Source of the DNA: Leptospira interrogans
GTDB taxonomy: Bacteria; Spirochaetota; Leptospiria; Leptospirales; Leptospiraceae
Length of the DNA stretch: 64,000 bases
Direction: 5' to 3'
NCBI RefSeq assembly: GCF_900156205.1
Contig: NZ_FTNA01000001.1
Location: 186,001-250,000, forward strand
Shown here: positions 62,145-64,000 of the stretch, one piece after another
How the letters are laid out: every line of letters begins with the position of its first letter
Position numbering within the stretch: position 1 is the first letter of the stretch
Made by a program: the position numbers and the translations under genes
The notes under the pieces: model-generated
Database searches by the model: none
The model's input: only the letters and a program-made list of their open reading frames with translations
Told to the model about the DNA's origin: nothing

Positions 62145-64000
62145 ATGGCCAATCAAAAGCTATTTACCGACTTCCCTCCCGTCGATCGGGAAGCCTGGAT
62201 TGCACTCATCCAAAAAGATCTCAAAGGCGCAGACTTTGAGAAAAAGTTAATCTGGGAAACCGCAGAAGGATTTAAAATCCAACCCGTATATACCAAAGAA
62301 GACATTGGTGACAAACAATGGCTGACCTCTAATCTTCCGGGAACTTTCCCCTTTGCGCGCTCCACTCGTAAACTTGTTTCCGACTGGAGCATTCGTCAGG
62401 ACTTAGATTCTAATTCGATCTCCGAAGCCAATCAATTGGCAAAAGAAGCGGCATCTAACGGAGTCACTGCGATCGGATTTATCATCGAAAACAAAACCTC
62501 TCCGCAAAAAGGGATTCCAGTAAATTCTTCCAAAGACTTAGAAACGTTGATCCAAGGGCTTCCTTTCGATCAGGTAACGTTACATTTTATTGCTGAAGAA
62601 CGTTCTCCGGAAATTTTTTCTTGGCTTCCCAAAGATAAGGTGCTCGTAGGCGGACTTGGATACGATCCATTTAGAATTCTACTCAAACACGGTAGATCTG
62701 GAAAACATTCGATTCCCGTTTTAAAAGAGATTTTAGAAACATTTGCATCTTCTTGGCCGCATTACAGAGGTTTGTCGGTTTATTCTTCCACATTTCGAGA
62801 TGCAGGCTCCACGATTTCTGAGGAACTTGCATTTACGTTAGCCGCTGCTGCCGAGTACGTGCAACAACTTAAAACGGCAGGAATGGACGTGGATACAATT
62901 GCGTCTCAACTGATGTTTGAATTTTCTATCGGCCCCGATTATTTTTTAGAAATCGCTAAGTTTCGATCTGCAAGAATTCTCTGGGCAGAAATTCTGAAAG
63001 AATTTTCTCCCAAGGTAGAATCTTCTCTTCACGCATTTTTAAGTGCACATACTTGCCGTTACAATTATAGCGCGTATGATCCAAACGTGAACATGCTCCG
63101 CGCAACTACCGAGGCTATGTCAGCTGCAATCGGAGGTTGTGAGGTAATCAACGTTTCTCCATATGACTCTATCTTAAAAACTTCCGATTCTTTTTCTCTT
63201 CGAATTGCTCGTAACATTCAACTTTTGATGAAACACGAATCGTATATAGATAAGGTAGTAGATCCAGCGGCGGGTTCGTATTATCTCGAATCTCTTACCG
63301 ATTCGATCACCAAAAAGGCTTGGGAAATCTTTTGCGAGATAGAATCTATCGGAGGATTTTTAGAAGGCATTCAAAAAGGAATCATCCAAAAGAAAGTCGC
63401 CGATTCCAGAAAGAAAAAGGAAGAAAATCTAGCGAATCGAAAAGAAATTCTTCTCGGAACTAATCAATACCCGAACGGAGAAGATCGTGTTCCCGAACTC
63501 AATCAAAATAAAACGTTAGGTGAAATTGATAGTGTCACAGGAGAAACCACTTGTGAAAGAATTTTCGAATTTAGGGCCGGAGCCGACATCGAAGAAATCC
63601 GTTTAAAAACCGAAACCTTTGCAAAGAAGTCTGGTAAAACCCCGACCGTTCTTCTTCTTCCTATGGGAGATCTCAAAATGAAAAAAGCGAGAGCCATTTT
63701 CTCTCAAAACTTTTTGGCCTGCGCCGGTTATAAAGTAGTAGATCCGGGAAGTTATACGACACCTCAAGAAGTACTACAAAGCCTAAAAGAAACGATCGCG
63801 GACGTCGTAGTTTTCTGCACAAGTGACGAAGAAGTTTTCGGTTTTGTAGATTCTATTTTTGGAATATTAAAAAAACAGAATCCAAATTTACTTGGGATTG
63901 TAGCGGGAAATCCAACGGAGCAAATCGATAATCTTAAATCCAAAGGGATTGAATTTTTCATTCACGTCAAATCCCAACATTTAGAAACTCTGAAGTCTAT
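62145..64000 (+). CDS. Methylmalonyl-CoA mutase small subunit (5' part, truncated by window end)
   Basis: The frame is open from ATG 62145 to the end of the window (about 618 codons), so it appears here only partly. The N-terminus (MANQKLFTDFPPVDREAWIALIQKDLKGADFEKKLIWETAEGFKIQPVYT) and inner segments such as FARSTRKLVSDWSIRQDL and DPAAGSYYLESLTDSI are typical of MCM. The C-terminal region has the B12-domain fold but lacks DxHxxG (reads FSQNFLACAGYKVVDPGSYTTPQE), which marks the MutA-type small, non-cobalamin-binding subunit. With MutB it interconverts methylmalonyl-CoA and succinyl-CoA; the large subunit gene is expected just downstream. Confidence 0.85.
   Translation, partial: MANQKLFTDFPPVDREAWIALIQKDLKGADFEKKLIWETAEGFKIQPVYTKEDIGDKQWLTSNLPGTFPFARSTRKLVSDWSIRQDLDSNSISEANQLAKEAASNGVTAIGFIIENKTSPQKGIPVNSSKDLETLIQGLPFDQVTLHFIAEERSPEIFSWLPKDKVLVGGLGYDPFRILLKHGRSGKHSIPVLKEILETFASSWPHYRGLSVYSSTFRDAGSTISEELAFTLAAAAEYVQQLKTAGMDVDTIASQLMFEFSIGPDYFLEIAKFRSARILWAEILKEFSPKVESSLHAFLSAHTCRYNYSAYDPNVNMLRATTEAMSAAIGGCEVINVSPYDSILKTSDSFSLRIARNIQLLMKHESYIDKVVDPAAGSYYLESLTDSITKKAWEIFCEIESIGGFLEGIQKGIIQKKVADSRKKKEENLANRKEILLGTNQYPNGEDRVPELNQNKTLGEIDSVTGETTCERIFEFRAGADIEEIRLKTETFAKKSGKTPTVLLLPMGDLKMKKARAIFSQNFLACAGYKVVDPGSYTTPQEVLQSLKETIADVVVFCTSDEEVFGFVDSIFGILKKQNPNLLGIVAGNPTEQIDNLKSKGIEFFIHVKSQHLETLKS

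Overview
The window looks like chromosomal DNA of a pathogenic Leptospira, close to L. interrogans. This is judged from the AT-rich composition and from the gene content: an LruC-domain lipoprotein, FecR-domain and CsgG-like lipoproteins, DUF1566 proteins, a short Leptospira-type Cys-rich lipoprotein, spirochaete-style lipoboxes, a eukaryotic-type UDP-glucose pyrophosphorylase and methylmalonyl-CoA mutase. No rRNA, tRNA, CRISPR array, prophage or intact transposase gene was found.

Layout. 1-9.4 kb holds the 3' end of a possible secreted SGNH-type protein, a MazG-like hydrolase, a TolQ/TolR-type proton channel pair, UbiE/MenG, an LruC-domain lipoprotein with a Ser/Asn/Gly tandem repeat, a PrsW-like membrane protease and a large O-antigen-ligase-like membrane protein. 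9.4-13.5 kb is a gene-poor stretch interrupted only by rpmG (L33, 54 aa) and a DksA-like gene. 13.5-18.5 kb has two neighbouring DUF1566 surface proteins and a membrane-anchored AraC regulator. 18.5-31 kb is mostly signalling: a STAS-like protein, a REC-GGDEF-EAL protein, two paralogous Cache-GGDEF diguanylate cyclases and a divergent 7TMR-DISM hybrid histidine kinase. 31-46 kb carries a FecR lipoprotein, two patatin-like phospholipases, a sodium/solute symporter, a CsgG-like lipoprotein, a GH5 endoglycosylceramidase-like enzyme coupled to a small lipoprotein, a frameshifted MFS transporter and a CoA transferase. 46-64 kb has a secreted papain-like protease with Fn3-like domains, a degenerate EAL protein, UDP-glucose pyrophosphorylase, two alpha/beta hydrolases, a bile-acid/sodium symporter relative, a class V aminotransferase, a ferritin-like protein with a histone-like tail, a YhhN protein, a TerC protein and the start of the small methylmalonyl-CoA mutase subunit.

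Nearly every long intergenic stretch is filled with short elements (about 90-260 bp) bounded by inverted repeats. I name the families A-G: A has termini with TGTCCCAAAA; B is about 93 bp, palindromic and flanked by TA; C and D share AACGTGAATTCG-like termini; E has CTCTATAAAA termini; F has TAGAGTTGTTGAAAAAT termini; G has TTACTACTCGAACG termini. One B copy lies inside an F copy, and one A copy has its left 77 bp inverted in place. These look like miniature non-autonomous transposons (MITEs) and are the least explained feature of the window.

Functional links. The cyclic-di-GMP genes at 22-28 kb plausibly form one signalling locus with the hybrid kinase and the STAS-like protein. Several exported or lipid-active enzymes (GH5, two patatins, two alpha/beta hydrolases, papain-like protease) suggest interaction with host or environmental lipids and proteins, but that is inference from family membership.
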